Assembly: GCA_963801185.1 (NCBI GenBank)
Contig: CAWDDW010000002.1
Location: 272,717-336,716, forward strand
DNA length: 64,000 bases
Reading direction: 5' to 3'
DNA from: Palsa-601 sp963801185
GTDB taxonomy: Bacteria > Actinomycetota > Acidimicrobiia > Acidimicrobiales > Bog-793
Made by a program: the position numbers and the translations under genes. The notes below the pieces were generated by a model, which saw nothing but the letters and a program-made list of their open reading frames with translations, had not been told where the DNA came from and searched no databases. Below are positions 18,866 to 27,461 of the stretch, one piece after another (the stretch's first letter is position 1; each line of letters starts with the position of its first letter).

Positions 18866-20681
18866 GATGCGCGGGCGCGCCTTGCTCATGTACCGCCTGG
18901 TCGCGAGCAGCCTTCGCCGGAGGCCGGCCGAAGTCGTGCTGACCGTAGTGGCGATCGCCGCGGCCACGACGACGCTCATGTTGGGTCTGGCCCTCCATGA
19001 CGTGACGGCTCACCCGTATCAGACGACCCGGGCTCTCACTTCGGGACCCGACGTTGCGGCGATGCCGGACAACGGCGCTTCGCGATCGAGCCTTGCGCAG
19101 CTCGATTCCCTGGAGCACCGCTCCGGTGTGGTCAGTCACATCGGCCCGTTCCCCGTGAGTTACCCAATCATGAAGACGAACGGGTCGAAGGTCCTCGCGA
19201 TCGTCGAGGGCCGCAGCATGTCGCGCTCACCAATCGATCAGCCGTACGTCACCCAGGGCACGTGGGTGCGGCCAGGTGGGGTGGTGATCGAGCGGAGTTT
19301 CGCCCAGGAGCTCAGCCTCACCCCAGGCGATCACGTGACGCTCGACGGGCGCTCGCTCAGGGTGGACGGTATCGCCGTCACCGCCGCCGTTCCCGCCTAT
19401 CCGAAGACGGTGGACGAGATGAACATCGACACCGGCAACGGCGCCTGGAACCAGGCCACCGGGCTCGTCTGGGCGACCGAAGCCGCCGCCAGGAGCTTTG
19501 CGACCCGGAGTGCCCCGCTCAACTACATCCTCGAGCTGAAGCTCTCGAACCCGGCCAGCGCCTCCGCCTTCGCGAACAAGTACTTCAACTCCAACATGCT
19601 CTCCGTGTGGTCGTGGCAGAACGTGAGCCAGGCCGAGGCACAGCAGTCGAAGCCGTTCCAGCGCGGCCTGTTGATCGCAAGCTCGCTCCTCGATCTGCTC
19701 GCCATTGCCAGCCTGGCCGTGATCGTCGGCGGCCGGCTGGCGGAGCGGACCCGGCGTGTCGGCCTGTTGAAGGCGGTCGGGGCCACGCCACGGCTCGTCG
19801 CCGGCGTGTTGTTGGTGGAGTACCTCACCCTGGCACTCGTCGGCGCGGCTGTCGGACTCGCGGCCGGGTACGTCGCGGCACCGCTTGTCGCCAACCCCGG
19901 GGCCGGGCTCATCGGCAGTGTGGAGGCGACGTCCGTGAGTTGGGCCGATGTGGGCTTCGTCGTGGCATTGGCCGTCGCACTTGCCCTGTTGGCCGCCTGG
20001 CTCCCGTCTATCCGGGCGGCTCATACGAGCACGACGTCGGCGCTCGCCGATTCCGCTCGGGTCCCGAAGCGCCGGCCGCTCCTCGTCGCCGCAGCCGCTC
20101 ACCTGCCGGTGCCGTTGCTGCTCGGGCTCCGGCTGGCCGCCCGCAGGCCACGTCGCATGCTGTTGACCCTCGTGAGCGTCGCCATCACGACGACGACGAT
20201 CGTGGCAGTGCTGTCGGTCCGCGCCCACGAGGGTCTGGCACCGAGCGTCTCCCCAAGGCACTTCTCGATTCCGTACAACCCCAACACGGCGAACACCGAT
20301 GCGATCTTGGAGGTCATCACGGTGGTCCTTGTTCTCTTGGCCGTGGTGAACGCGCTCGTTATTACCTGGGCGACGTCGGTGGACTCCCGAAAACCGCTCG
20401 GGATCGCTCGTGCGCTCGGTGCGACGACGGAGCAGCTGAGCGGAGGGCTGTCGACTGCCCTCCTCATCCCTGCGGTTCCTGGCGCCATCGCAGGCATCCC
20501 GCTCGGGCTCTGGTTCGTGACAGTCGCCGGTCACGGATCGCGTGCCACCGCTCCTTCGGCACTCGCGCTTGCTGGCACGTGCCTCGGAATCATGGCCGCG
20601 GTCGGCGTGCTCTCGGCGATCCCCGCCCGCATCGAGGCTCGGCGGGCGGTTATCGACGTCCTCGAGTCCGACATCACGTAG
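18858..20681 (+). CDS. FtsX/MacB-like ABC transporter permease
   Basis: 607 residues, overlapping the ATPase stop by eight bases. A first transmembrane helix (about 20-40) is followed by a large extracellular domain (about 45-265), three helices (about 270-385, LAIASLAVIVGGRLAERTRR with GLLKAVGATPRLV), a second single helix after RMLLTLVSVAITTTT, and three terminal helices (from about 480, with KPLGIARALGATTEQL). The duplicated FtsX core with the GxLKAxGAT coupling motif is typical of macrolide/lipoprotein-type exporters that do not translocate through the bilayer but move envelope substrates mechanically. Confidence 0.85.
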   Translation: MPEMRGRALLMYRLVASSLRRRPAEVVLTVVAIAAATTTLMLGLALHDVTAHPYQTTRALTSGPDVAAMPDNGASRSSLAQLDSLEHRSGVVSHIGPFPVSYPIMKTNGSKVLAIVEGRSMSRSPIDQPYVTQGTWVRPGGVVIERSFAQELSLTPGDHVTLDGRSLRVDGIAVTAAVPAYPKTVDEMNIDTGNGAWNQATGLVWATEAAARSFATRSAPLNYILELKLSNPASASAFANKYFNSNMLSVWSWQNVSQAEAQQSKPFQRGLLIASSLLDLLAIASLAVIVGGRLAERTRRVGLLKAVGATPRLVAGVLLVEYLTLALVGAAVGLAAGYVAAPLVANPGAGLIGSVEATSVSWADVGFVVALAVALALLAAWLPSIRAAHTSTTSALADSARVPKRRPLLVAAAAHLPVPLLLGLRLAARRPRRMLLTLVSVAITTTTIVAVLSVRAHEGLAPSVSPRHFSIPYNPNTANTDAILEVITVVLVLLAVVNALVITWATSVDSRKPLGIARALGATTEQLSGGLSTALLIPAVPGAIAGIPLGLWFVTVAGHGSRATAPSALALAGTCLGIMAAVGVLSAIPARIEARRAVIDVLESDIT

Positions 20682-20769
20682 AGGTCCTGCTGCGAGGGCT
20701 TGAGGCCGATTCCTGAGACGAACCTGTCTCGCCTAAACCCGACTCCTACAGCCTTTGCAAACCCGACTC

Positions 20770-21145
20770 GACTCCTCGCCGTGGTGTCGACGAGCCCATC
20801 GCGGACAAGAGCCCGGTAGATCGCCATGTGCGACGGTGGCTGGCCCTCGATCTGCCGGGCGAGCTGGTGCTGGAGGCGGATCGGGCCCCAGCTCGGATGG
20901 AGCCGGCGCATCTCGAGCACCCGGGCCTCGTACTCGGGCGCCATCTCGTGCGGGACACTGTGGGGCCGGTGTGACCGGTCGGCAAGGGACTCGAGACCGC
21001 CCTCTTCGTCGCGGGCCATCCACCGGAACAGGCTCTGTCGAGACACACCGAGCTTCTCGGCGACCTCGCTCACATTGAGGCCGTCTCGGATGACGGCCAT
21101 GACGGCGTCGTAACGCAGTTCAACCTTGCTGAGCTGCTTGAACAC
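20770..21145 (-). pseudogene. IS481-type transposase, truncated N-terminal part
   Basis: From GTG 21145, preceded by GGAGGAGG, the frame begins VFKQLSKVELRYDAVMAVIR and contains the HTH (VSEVAEKLGVSRQSLFRWM), then LADRSHRP and HPSWGPIRLQHQLAR, the classic IS481 N-terminal region. Similarity stops after VDTTARSR near 20,770; the frame reads on into unrelated DNA to 20,531. The DDE domain is missing. A DDE fragment of the same family lies at 17.15-17.36 kb on the other strand. The 20,682-20,770 interval holds nothing else recognisable. Confidence 0.65.
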
Positions 21146-21308
21146 TCGGCTACCTCCTCCACTCCTGAGAGCGGACGGCGGTGGTGCCGAACTGTCAAGC
21201 ATCAGCCGTTACTGCGACACGGATCACCCGTTACTGCGTTCCACTGCGTTCCACATCACGCGTTATCGATCTGTCACAGATCAGGCGTGGTCATACACCC
21301 CTGTGGCG

Positions 21309-21338
21309 CCCCCGGCGGTGGCGCCCCCGGCAGTGGCG
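21309..21338. repeat. Left target-site duplication (two tandem 15-bp units)
   Basis: CCCCCGGCGGTGGCG is followed directly by CCCCCGGCAGTGGCG, abutting the left inverted repeat. The last 14 bases (21,325-21,338) are identical to the bases next to the right inverted repeat (40,886-40,899), which overlap the tRNA-Arg 3' end. This is the signature of integration with target duplication. The extra imperfect unit may record an earlier integration at the same site. Confidence 0.75.
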
Positions 21339-21463
21339 GGGAGAGAGGGGACAAGGCCGCCGAAAGGACACCAGGACCGGGGACACGGGGCGACGCCCCA
21401 GGGGCCACGGGCCGGCGACCAGGGACAGGACGGCCGGTGGCAGCGCCCCAAAGGCCGGCTGGG
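21339..21463 (+). repeat. Left terminal inverted repeat
   Basis: 125 bp beginning GGGAGAGAGGGGACAAGG. Compared base by base with the reverse complement of 40,761-40,885, the outer 85 bp are identical and the inner 40 bp differ at six places. An internal palindrome, GGGGCGACGCCCC, lies in the identical part and may be a recognition site for the integrase. Confidence 0.85.
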
Positions 21464-21481
21464 GCGGACCAGGAAGGAGGA

Positions 21482-21850
21482 CTACGCCAACGGCCGGCGG
21501 TGTTGGTCTGATCTCCTCGAACCTTCGTTGGCAGGCGCTGGCGCTCGGAATGTGACCGATACGGATACCTGACTGCCGACGGTGACAGTGAAGGACTCTG
21601 CTCCGACAGCTTTAACAATCTCCTTGAGCTTGTCGATGAGCTTGTCGAGCCACTCGCTCAGCTTCCTCGGCAAATCGGCACGAGAAGTCGGCAGGGTGTC
21701 GAGCGAATCCCTGGGATGACGGGCGCTCGGTGCTGTCTCTAGGTCGCTATTGACAACGGCCACGGCGGCCAGAACCTCAGCGAGCGCCATGGGATCCGAT
21801 GCATTGATTCGGTCGAGTCTCGACGTGGCGCCAGCCCAGTTAACGCTCAT
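21482..21850 (-). CDS. Small protein of unknown function downstream of hsdM
   Basis: 122 residues, starting 6 bases after the hsdM stop and ending just inside the left inverted repeat, so it is probably the last gene of the cas1-hsdRSM transcript. The middle (about residues 60-85) is an amphipathic helix with Lys/Leu heptads (LSEWLDKLIDKLKEIVKAVG). The C-terminus has a beta strand pair (SFTVTVGSQVSVSVTF). No family recognised. It could be an accessory factor of the restriction system or a stray cargo gene. Confidence 0.6.
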   Translation of the reverse strand: MSVNWAGATSRLDRINASDPMALAEVLAAVAVVNSDLETAPSARHPRDSLDTLPTSRADLPRKLSEWLDKLIDKLKEIVKAVGAESFTVTVGSQVSVSVTFRAPAPANEGSRRSDQHRRPLA

Positions 21851-21856
21851 TGTCGG

Positions 21857-23323
21857 CTAGTCCTCCGGTTTCAACGAGGCGGCGATCTGAGCGAACTCAG
21901 CAAGAGCGCCTTCGAGATCCTCGACGATCTCGGCCGCGATCACCTCGGGCGGAGGGAGGTCGGAGGAATCCTCTAGAGAGTCGTCACGAAGCCATATGAG
22001 ATCGAGGCTCACCTTGTCTCGTTGGAGCAGCTCCTCATAGCTGAACGAGTGGAAACGTTCGGACTCAGAGCGCTCATGGCGATTGTCAGCATGGAAGGCC
22101 TCGATGAAGTCGGAGAGGTCCTCGTACCGGAGCGGGTTCTGCTTCAGGGTGTGATGGATGTTCGTCCGGTAGTCGTAGACCCAGAGCCTTTGCGTCCACG
22201 GACTCTCGGAGGCGGGCTTGCGATCGAAGAACAGAACGTTCGCTTTGACTCCCTGGGCGTAGAAGATCCCGGTGGGCAGACGGAGCAGCGTGTGCACGTC
22301 GCACTCGTGGAGGAGCTTTCGTCTGATCGTCTCGCCGGCGCCGCCCTCGAAGAGCACGTTGTCCGGAACGACTACGGCAGCCTTGCCGTGCATCGCCAGC
22401 AGAGTCTTGACGTGCTGGACGAAGTTGAGCTGCTTGTTCGAGGTAGACGCCCAGAAGTCGTCCCGAAGAATCACGAGGTCCTCGCGCTCGGTCTCGCCCT
22501 CGGCGTTGACGACGGTCATCGAGGACTTCCGGCCGAACGGCGGATTCGTGAGCACCATCTCGAAACGGTCGCCGGGATCGGACGCCAGGGCGTCCTCGAC
22601 GCGGATCGGGCTGTCGGAGTCCTCTGCGCCGATCCCGTGGAGCAGAAGATTCATCACGCAGAGCCGTGCTGTGTTGTCCACGATCTCCCAGCCGTGAAAG
22701 GCCCCGAAGCGCAGGTGCCGCTTCTGCTCGGGATCGAGCAGGTAGTTGTTGGCGATGAAGTCATGAGCCGCCAGAAAGAAGCCTCCGGTACCGCAAGCCG
22801 GGTCACAGATCATCGTCGAAGGCTCTGGTCGCATCACTTCGACGATTGCCTTGATCAGAGGACGTGGCGTGAAGTACTGACCGGCTCCCGTCTTCACGTC
22901 CTCGGCGTTCTTCGCCAATAGCCCCTCGTATGCGTCGCCCTTGACGTCGGCATCGAGAGTCATCCAATTCTCGCGGTCGATGAGGTCCGAGATCAAGCGC
23001 TTCAGCTTCGCCGGGTCCTGGATTCGGTTCTGGCTCTTGCGGAAGACGACTCCGACCATTCCGGGCTGGCGGCCAAGCTCGGCAAGCACGTGCCGGTAAT
23101 GGACCTCCAAGTCGTCACCGTCACGGCGCAGCAGCGACTGCCAGTCAAGCTCGTTTGTGACTAGGGCCGGACGGTTGAACGGCGGGTGGGTCTGCTCATC
23201 GGCCATCTTCAGGAAGAGCAGGTAGGTCAGCTGCTCTATGTAGTCGCCGTACGACAGCCCGTCGTCGCGCAGGACATTGCAATAGCCCCAGAGCTTTTGT
23301 ACGAGTGCCTTGGGGTCAGTCAC
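21857..23323 (-). CDS. hsdM: Type I restriction-modification methyltransferase subunit HsdM
   Basis: 488 residues. An N-terminal helical HsdM_N domain (about 1-130, WGYCNVLRDDGLSYGDYIEQ) precedes the N6-adenine methyltransferase core. The core has a region-leading YFTPRPLIKAIVEVM, motif I DPACGTGGFFLAAHD (S-adenosylmethionine binding) and motif IV VLTNPPFGRKS (catalytic NPPF). The start overlaps the hsdS stop by four bases (ATGA). With HsdS it forms the M2S methylase that protects host and element DNA, and HsdR joins it for restriction. The length is typical. It is cargo of the casposon-like element. Confidence 0.95.
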   Translation of the reverse strand: MTDPKALVQKLWGYCNVLRDDGLSYGDYIEQLTYLLFLKMADEQTHPPFNRPALVTNELDWQSLLRRDGDDLEVHYRHVLAELGRQPGMVGVVFRKSQNRIQDPAKLKRLISDLIDRENWMTLDADVKGDAYEGLLAKNAEDVKTGAGQYFTPRPLIKAIVEVMRPEPSTMICDPACGTGGFFLAAHDFIANNYLLDPEQKRHLRFGAFHGWEIVDNTARLCVMNLLLHGIGAEDSDSPIRVEDALASDPGDRFEMVLTNPPFGRKSSMTVVNAEGETEREDLVILRDDFWASTSNKQLNFVQHVKTLLAMHGKAAVVVPDNVLFEGGAGETIRRKLLHECDVHTLLRLPTGIFYAQGVKANVLFFDRKPASESPWTQRLWVYDYRTNIHHTLKQNPLRYEDLSDFIEAFHADNRHERSESERFHSFSYEELLQRDKVSLDLIWLRDDSLEDSSDLPPPEVIAAEIVEDLEGALAEFAQIAASLKPED

Positions 23324-24621
23324 GCTCGCTGCTTTCGTTGTGGCTTCATGGAACTTGTTGTCCAGTCGTGCGGTACGTGAGCGAGACGTTCCTCCGTCGC
23401 CGACTCATCGATTGCATCATGGGCGACCAACTGGCCAGAAAGGGCACGACCAAGAATTGCGCGACGCAGCCGCTCCGATCGCATCAGGCCTCGGTCGATC
23501 GCCGCCCCGAGTGAGTCGACGAGAGTCAGCTCCCGCTCCGCCTTGGCGACGATCTGTCGCTGCTTGTCGACCGGCAGCACTGGGATGGGAAACCTCTTGA
23601 GTGTTGTCAGATTGAGCGATGCCAGATTCGTGGTTTGCTTGCCCATCTGTTCAAACCACGCTTTGCCGAAGGTGTTGCCATGTAACGACACGAACTTGGG
23701 GTCAAACTCGTCAGTGATCAGCCGTGCCCTGAACACGTGGTTCTGATGGATGCATTCGTTGAGCTCGCCCTGCCAGATCCATCCACGGCCGAGCTTGTCG
23801 CGATCACCGCCCTCATTGAACAAGATATCTCCCCGCTCAAGCCTCAACGCCCTCGCCTTTTCGGGCGGAACCCGGATGGTGGTGACCTGGCCTAGGTCAA
23901 GGTAGCCACGCTGCACGTTTGCAACCCGGAGGTATGGAACCTCGATGAACGACGGGTCTGATTGGCGCTTCGAGTCCTTCGTCACGCCGCCGGTCAGATT
24001 CGCGATCTCGCCAAGAGTCGTCCACGCTCCGTCAACCGGCGTAACGGCATCGAGCGCTGCCAGTCGCATCCGCTTCGTCCTTCGACGAGCACTCTCAAGC
24101 AATCGCTCCGCATCGTCGAGCCGGGAAAGCTGCTCGTCGATCGCGGCAACGATGCGCCCCTGCTCGGCCATTGGCGGCACGGGCACGTATTGCTGGAGGA
24201 TCGGACCACTCTTGGCTCGAGTGTGGCTGCCGGTGGCTCCCTCGGTAGCGAGCTCTATCCACGATCGGAACTGTGGACCCGTCAGGTACCAAACCAGATA
24301 TCTGGCCAGGATCGGCTCGTTTACTCGGAATACCAGGTACTCGGTCGAGGCCAGCTGCGGTCGCCCTTTCGCGGGTTCGCCGACCATCCACACCCGGTTA
24401 ATTCTGGGATTGATCTTGCACACCAGTACGTCGCCGCTCCGCACGGGCCGCTTATGGCTTCCGATCTGTGACCCAAGCACGATCTCCGGCTTTCGAGTCG
24501 CAAAGGTCGGAACGCTGTAGAGCTCGTACTCCATAGCTGGGTCGGGGAGGATGGAACCCGTGACCTCAGCACCCAGGTCACCGAACGGAACCGAACTCCA
24601 TCCCTTTGGCAACTCACTCAC
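23320..24621 (-). CDS. hsdS: Type I restriction-modification specificity subunit HsdS
   Basis: 433 residues with two target-recognition domains. TRD1 (about 1-150, MSELPKGWSSVPFGDLG) is followed by the conserved helix PPMAEQGRIVAAIDEQLSRL, and TRD2 (about 200-350) by the second helix LPVDKQRQIVAKAERELTLV. This is the usual TRD-helix-TRD-helix layout defining a bipartite recognition sequence. It overlaps hsdR upstream and hsdM downstream by ATGA. HsdS is the fastest-changing subunit, so the DNA target cannot be predicted here. Confidence 0.95.
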   Translation of the reverse strand: MSELPKGWSSVPFGDLGAEVTGSILPDPAMEYELYSVPTFATRKPEIVLGSQIGSHKRPVRSGDVLVCKINPRINRVWMVGEPAKGRPQLASTEYLVFRVNEPILARYLVWYLTGPQFRSWIELATEGATGSHTRAKSGPILQQYVPVPPMAEQGRIVAAIDEQLSRLDDAERLLESARRRTKRMRLAALDAVTPVDGAWTTLGEIANLTGGVTKDSKRQSDPSFIEVPYLRVANVQRGYLDLGQVTTIRVPPEKARALRLERGDILFNEGGDRDKLGRGWIWQGELNECIHQNHVFRARLITDEFDPKFVSLHGNTFGKAWFEQMGKQTTNLASLNLTTLKRFPIPVLPVDKQRQIVAKAERELTLVDSLGAAIDRGLMRSERLRRAILGRALSGQLVAHDAIDESATEERLAHVPHDWTTSSMKPQRKQRA

Positions 24622-27404
24622 GCCGCCAACACCTCGGTCAGCTCGTCGAGCAACGGATTGAGGCGATCGCCGAAGAGCTCCCAGGCCTTGCCGATCCCGC
24701 CTCGCTCAACGAACGGCGTGTAGTCGAGGTCATCGCTCGTGATCCCCATCGACGCGGCAACGTGATCCCTGATCTCTTCCAACCAGTGGAGCTGTTCATC
24801 GCTGAACTTCGCGCCAGCCTGCTTCTGCTGCGCGAGCCAGGCGGTGAACCGGTCGTTCACCTTCTGAGGGTACGGGATCAGCTCCCCGTCCTCCCCGAGT
24901 GCGTACCGAACCAGCGAGACGAGATCGGTGAGGGTCCGCTGCCCTGAGCCGTGGACTGTGGACTCATCCAGCGCACGGTAGGCCGTCCAGAGGCCTTCTG
25001 GTGTCCACTGATGCGGAGGGCGTCCGATCGCGTTCGCGAGTTCCCTGATGTCTCGGAAGGTCACTCGCCGTTGGTAAGGGTGGCTGTAGAGGATCTGCAG
25101 CGCGGTGATCTCGTCCTTGTGATCCTCGATGAACTGACGGAAGTCGTCAACCGTCCGGCGTGCCTGTTCGGTCAAGTGGCCAGCAAACACCACCTGGTCG
25201 GTGCTCGTGTCATCGATGAGTTGTTCGTAGGAACGACGAAGCTCGACGATCGTCGTCCGCAAAAGCGGGTTGCTTGCCAGCGGGAAGGCCGCCGCATCGA
25301 TGAGAACGCGTGCGGCCTCGGTGACGTCCGATTGGGCCGGATCGTCGGCGCCCGTGATCGACCGTGCCTCATCTAGCTGACGATCCGGATCGAGTGCGGC
25401 GAGTAATGCCCCGGTGATCTGTTGCAGGCTCATCCCGTCGGTCAGCTCCTCGATGGTCAAGCGGTCTGTGCCCGTGAGACGAAGATCCAAGCGAGCGAGT
25501 CGGTCCGCGATGGCTGACACGAGATCGGGGTCGCGCCTTCCGAAGGCGAGATCGTTGAAGAGCTTCGAGAGAGCAACGCCTGGCTTGCGATCGAGCGGCT
25601 TTGTCTCCATGAGCTCCGTCTCGGTCACCCCGACGGCGTCGACGATCACGAAGTGATCCTTGATCGCGGCGTCGGGCGTGACCTGCTGGAGATCTGTGGG
25701 ATTGATGACCCGGACGCCGCGACCTTTCATCTGCTCGAAATAGGTGCGGGACTTGACCGAGCGCATGAAGAACACGCACTCAAGCGGTTTGACGTCGGTG
25801 CCCGTGGCGATCATGTCAACGGTGACGGCGATCCGCGGAAAGTAGGAGTTGCGGAACTCGGCGAGCAGGTCTTCGGGCTTCTTGCCAGTCGTCCGGTACG
25901 TGATCTTGGCGGCGAACTCGTTGCCCTTCCCGAACTCCTCCCGCACGATGTCGACGATGTCCTCCGCATGGGAATCGTCCTTCGCGAAGATCAGCGTCTT
26001 CGGTACCTCCGTGCGCCCAGGGAAGATCTCGGTGAACAGCCTCTCCTTGAAGGTGCGGATCACTGTGCGGATCTGATCGGGAGCCACCACGGCACGATCG
26101 AGTTCACCTGGTGCATAGGCCAACTCCTCGTCGGCCTCTTCCCAGCGAACGTGGCGGGAGGATCGATCGCGGTGGCCGACGTAGACGCCAGCATCGACGG
26201 TGCTGCCCTGCTCGGTGATCTCGGTCTTGATCCGGTAGACGTCGAAGCCGACGTTGACATGGTCGGCCACAGCCTGCTCGTGCGTGTACTCCATGACGAG
26301 GTTCTTGTGGAAAAAGCCGAAGGCCTGCTTGTTGGGTGTGGCGGTGAGTCCGATGATGAATGCGTCGAAGTAGTCGAGCACCTGGCGCCAGAGGCCGAAG
26401 ATGGAGCGGTGGCATTCGTCGACGATGATGAAGTCGAAGAACTCGATCGGGAGGGCTGGGTTGTAGACCACCGGTGCTGCCACAGGTCCCGACAGCTCAT
26501 ACACGGAGTGCTCGTCCACCTCCTCGTCCAGATCCTCGTCGCCCCTCATGATGGAGTACAGCCGCTGGATCGTCGTGATCGTCACACGGCTGACTGGGTC
26601 GATCACGTTCGAGGAAAGGCGCTGGACGTTGTAGAGCTCGGTGAATTTGCGGCCGTCGTCGGGGGTCGTGAACCCCTGGAACTCGCGCATCGTCTGTCTG
26701 CCGAGGTTGGCTCGGTCCACGAGGAACAGCACGCGACGAGCGTCGGCGAACTTGACGAGGCGGTAGGCGGCAAAGGCTGCGAGCAGCGTCTTGCCCGACC
26801 CGGTCGCCATCTGGATGAGTGCGCGGGGGCGGTTATCGGCGAGCGAGTGCTCAAGGTTGGTGATGGCAATATCCTTCGGCGGCCATAGCAGGCCCATCTC
26901 AAGCGGAGGCATCTGCTGGAGGCGAGATCGGAGCGTCGCTCGGTCCGGCGTCCTCTGCCAATCGTCGAGCCAACTGGCGAGAGTCTCCGGACGGTGGAAG
27001 GTGAAGACCAGGCGGCTACGTGGGTCGGGATCCAACCAGCTCGTGAAGCGCGTCTCGGTCCCCGTGGACTCATACGAGAACGGAAGCGGGTTGTCCCATG
27101 CGGGGAAGCCGCTCGGCATACCGCCGATGTATTGAGCGGTCTGCGGCTCGACGGAGGTGAGCGTGTAGCCCTCCGGTTTGGCTTCGATAGTGCCGGCCGC
27201 TTTCCCGTCCACATAGAGGAGGTAATCGACACGCCCGTGTGGAGGCTCCAGGATGAACTCTCGGATCGCTACCCCTCGGCTTGCAGACAGGTTCACTTGG
27301 CCGGCGCCCTGGACCGCCCAGCCGGAGGCAGCTAACAGCCGGTCGATAATGACCCGCGCTCGCTCCTCTGGCGGCAGTCGAGCAAGAAGGTCGTCGTCGT
27401 TCAC
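24618..27404 (-). CDS. hsdR: Type I restriction enzyme translocase/endonuclease subunit HsdR
   Basis: 928 residues. The N-terminal nuclease domain has the PD-(D/E)XK core (HGRVDYLLYVDGKAAGTIEAKP, about residues 50-78). The superfamily 2 motor has Walker A MATGSGKTLLA (about 198-208), DECHRSIFG (motif II) and LTATPNK (motif III). A helical C-terminal domain (about 700-928) contacts HsdM/S. It starts 57 bp after the cas1 stop on the same strand and is probably read from the same transcript. It is intact, with no frameshift, so a functional restriction system is plausible. Confidence 0.95.
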   Translation of the reverse strand: MNDDDLLARLPPEERARVIIDRLLAASGWAVQGAGQVNLSASRGVAIREFILEPPHGRVDYLLYVDGKAAGTIEAKPEGYTLTSVEPQTAQYIGGMPSGFPAWDNPLPFSYESTGTETRFTSWLDPDPRSRLVFTFHRPETLASWLDDWQRTPDRATLRSRLQQMPPLEMGLLWPPKDIAITNLEHSLADNRPRALIQMATGSGKTLLAAFAAYRLVKFADARRVLFLVDRANLGRQTMREFQGFTTPDDGRKFTELYNVQRLSSNVIDPVSRVTITTIQRLYSIMRGDEDLDEEVDEHSVYELSGPVAAPVVYNPALPIEFFDFIIVDECHRSIFGLWRQVLDYFDAFIIGLTATPNKQAFGFFHKNLVMEYTHEQAVADHVNVGFDVYRIKTEITEQGSTVDAGVYVGHRDRSSRHVRWEEADEELAYAPGELDRAVVAPDQIRTVIRTFKERLFTEIFPGRTEVPKTLIFAKDDSHAEDIVDIVREEFGKGNEFAAKITYRTTGKKPEDLLAEFRNSYFPRIAVTVDMIATGTDVKPLECVFFMRSVKSRTYFEQMKGRGVRVINPTDLQQVTPDAAIKDHFVIVDAVGVTETELMETKPLDRKPGVALSKLFNDLAFGRRDPDLVSAIADRLARLDLRLTGTDRLTIEELTDGMSLQQITGALLAALDPDRQLDEARSITGADDPAQSDVTEAARVLIDAAAFPLASNPLLRTTIVELRRSYEQLIDDTSTDQVVFAGHLTEQARRTVDDFRQFIEDHKDEITALQILYSHPYQRRVTFRDIRELANAIGRPPHQWTPEGLWTAYRALDESTVHGSGQRTLTDLVSLVRYALGEDGELIPYPQKVNDRFTAWLAQQKQAGAKFSDEQLHWLEEIRDHVAASMGITSDDLDYTPFVERGGIGKAWELFGDRLNPLLDELTEVLAA

Positions 27405-27461
27405 CAGGGCTCCCCGATTGATTCTGTCAGGTGAGGTGAGAACGAGCGATTGGCTCGCTGT

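Noticed and set aside
21339..21463. Inverted-repeat sequence as a dispersed chromosomal repeat or terminator rather than a transposon end
   Set aside because: Only two copies are seen in 64 kb, in opposite orientation, exactly at the edges and next to matching target duplications. A genome-wide search is still needed to exclude a dispersed family.
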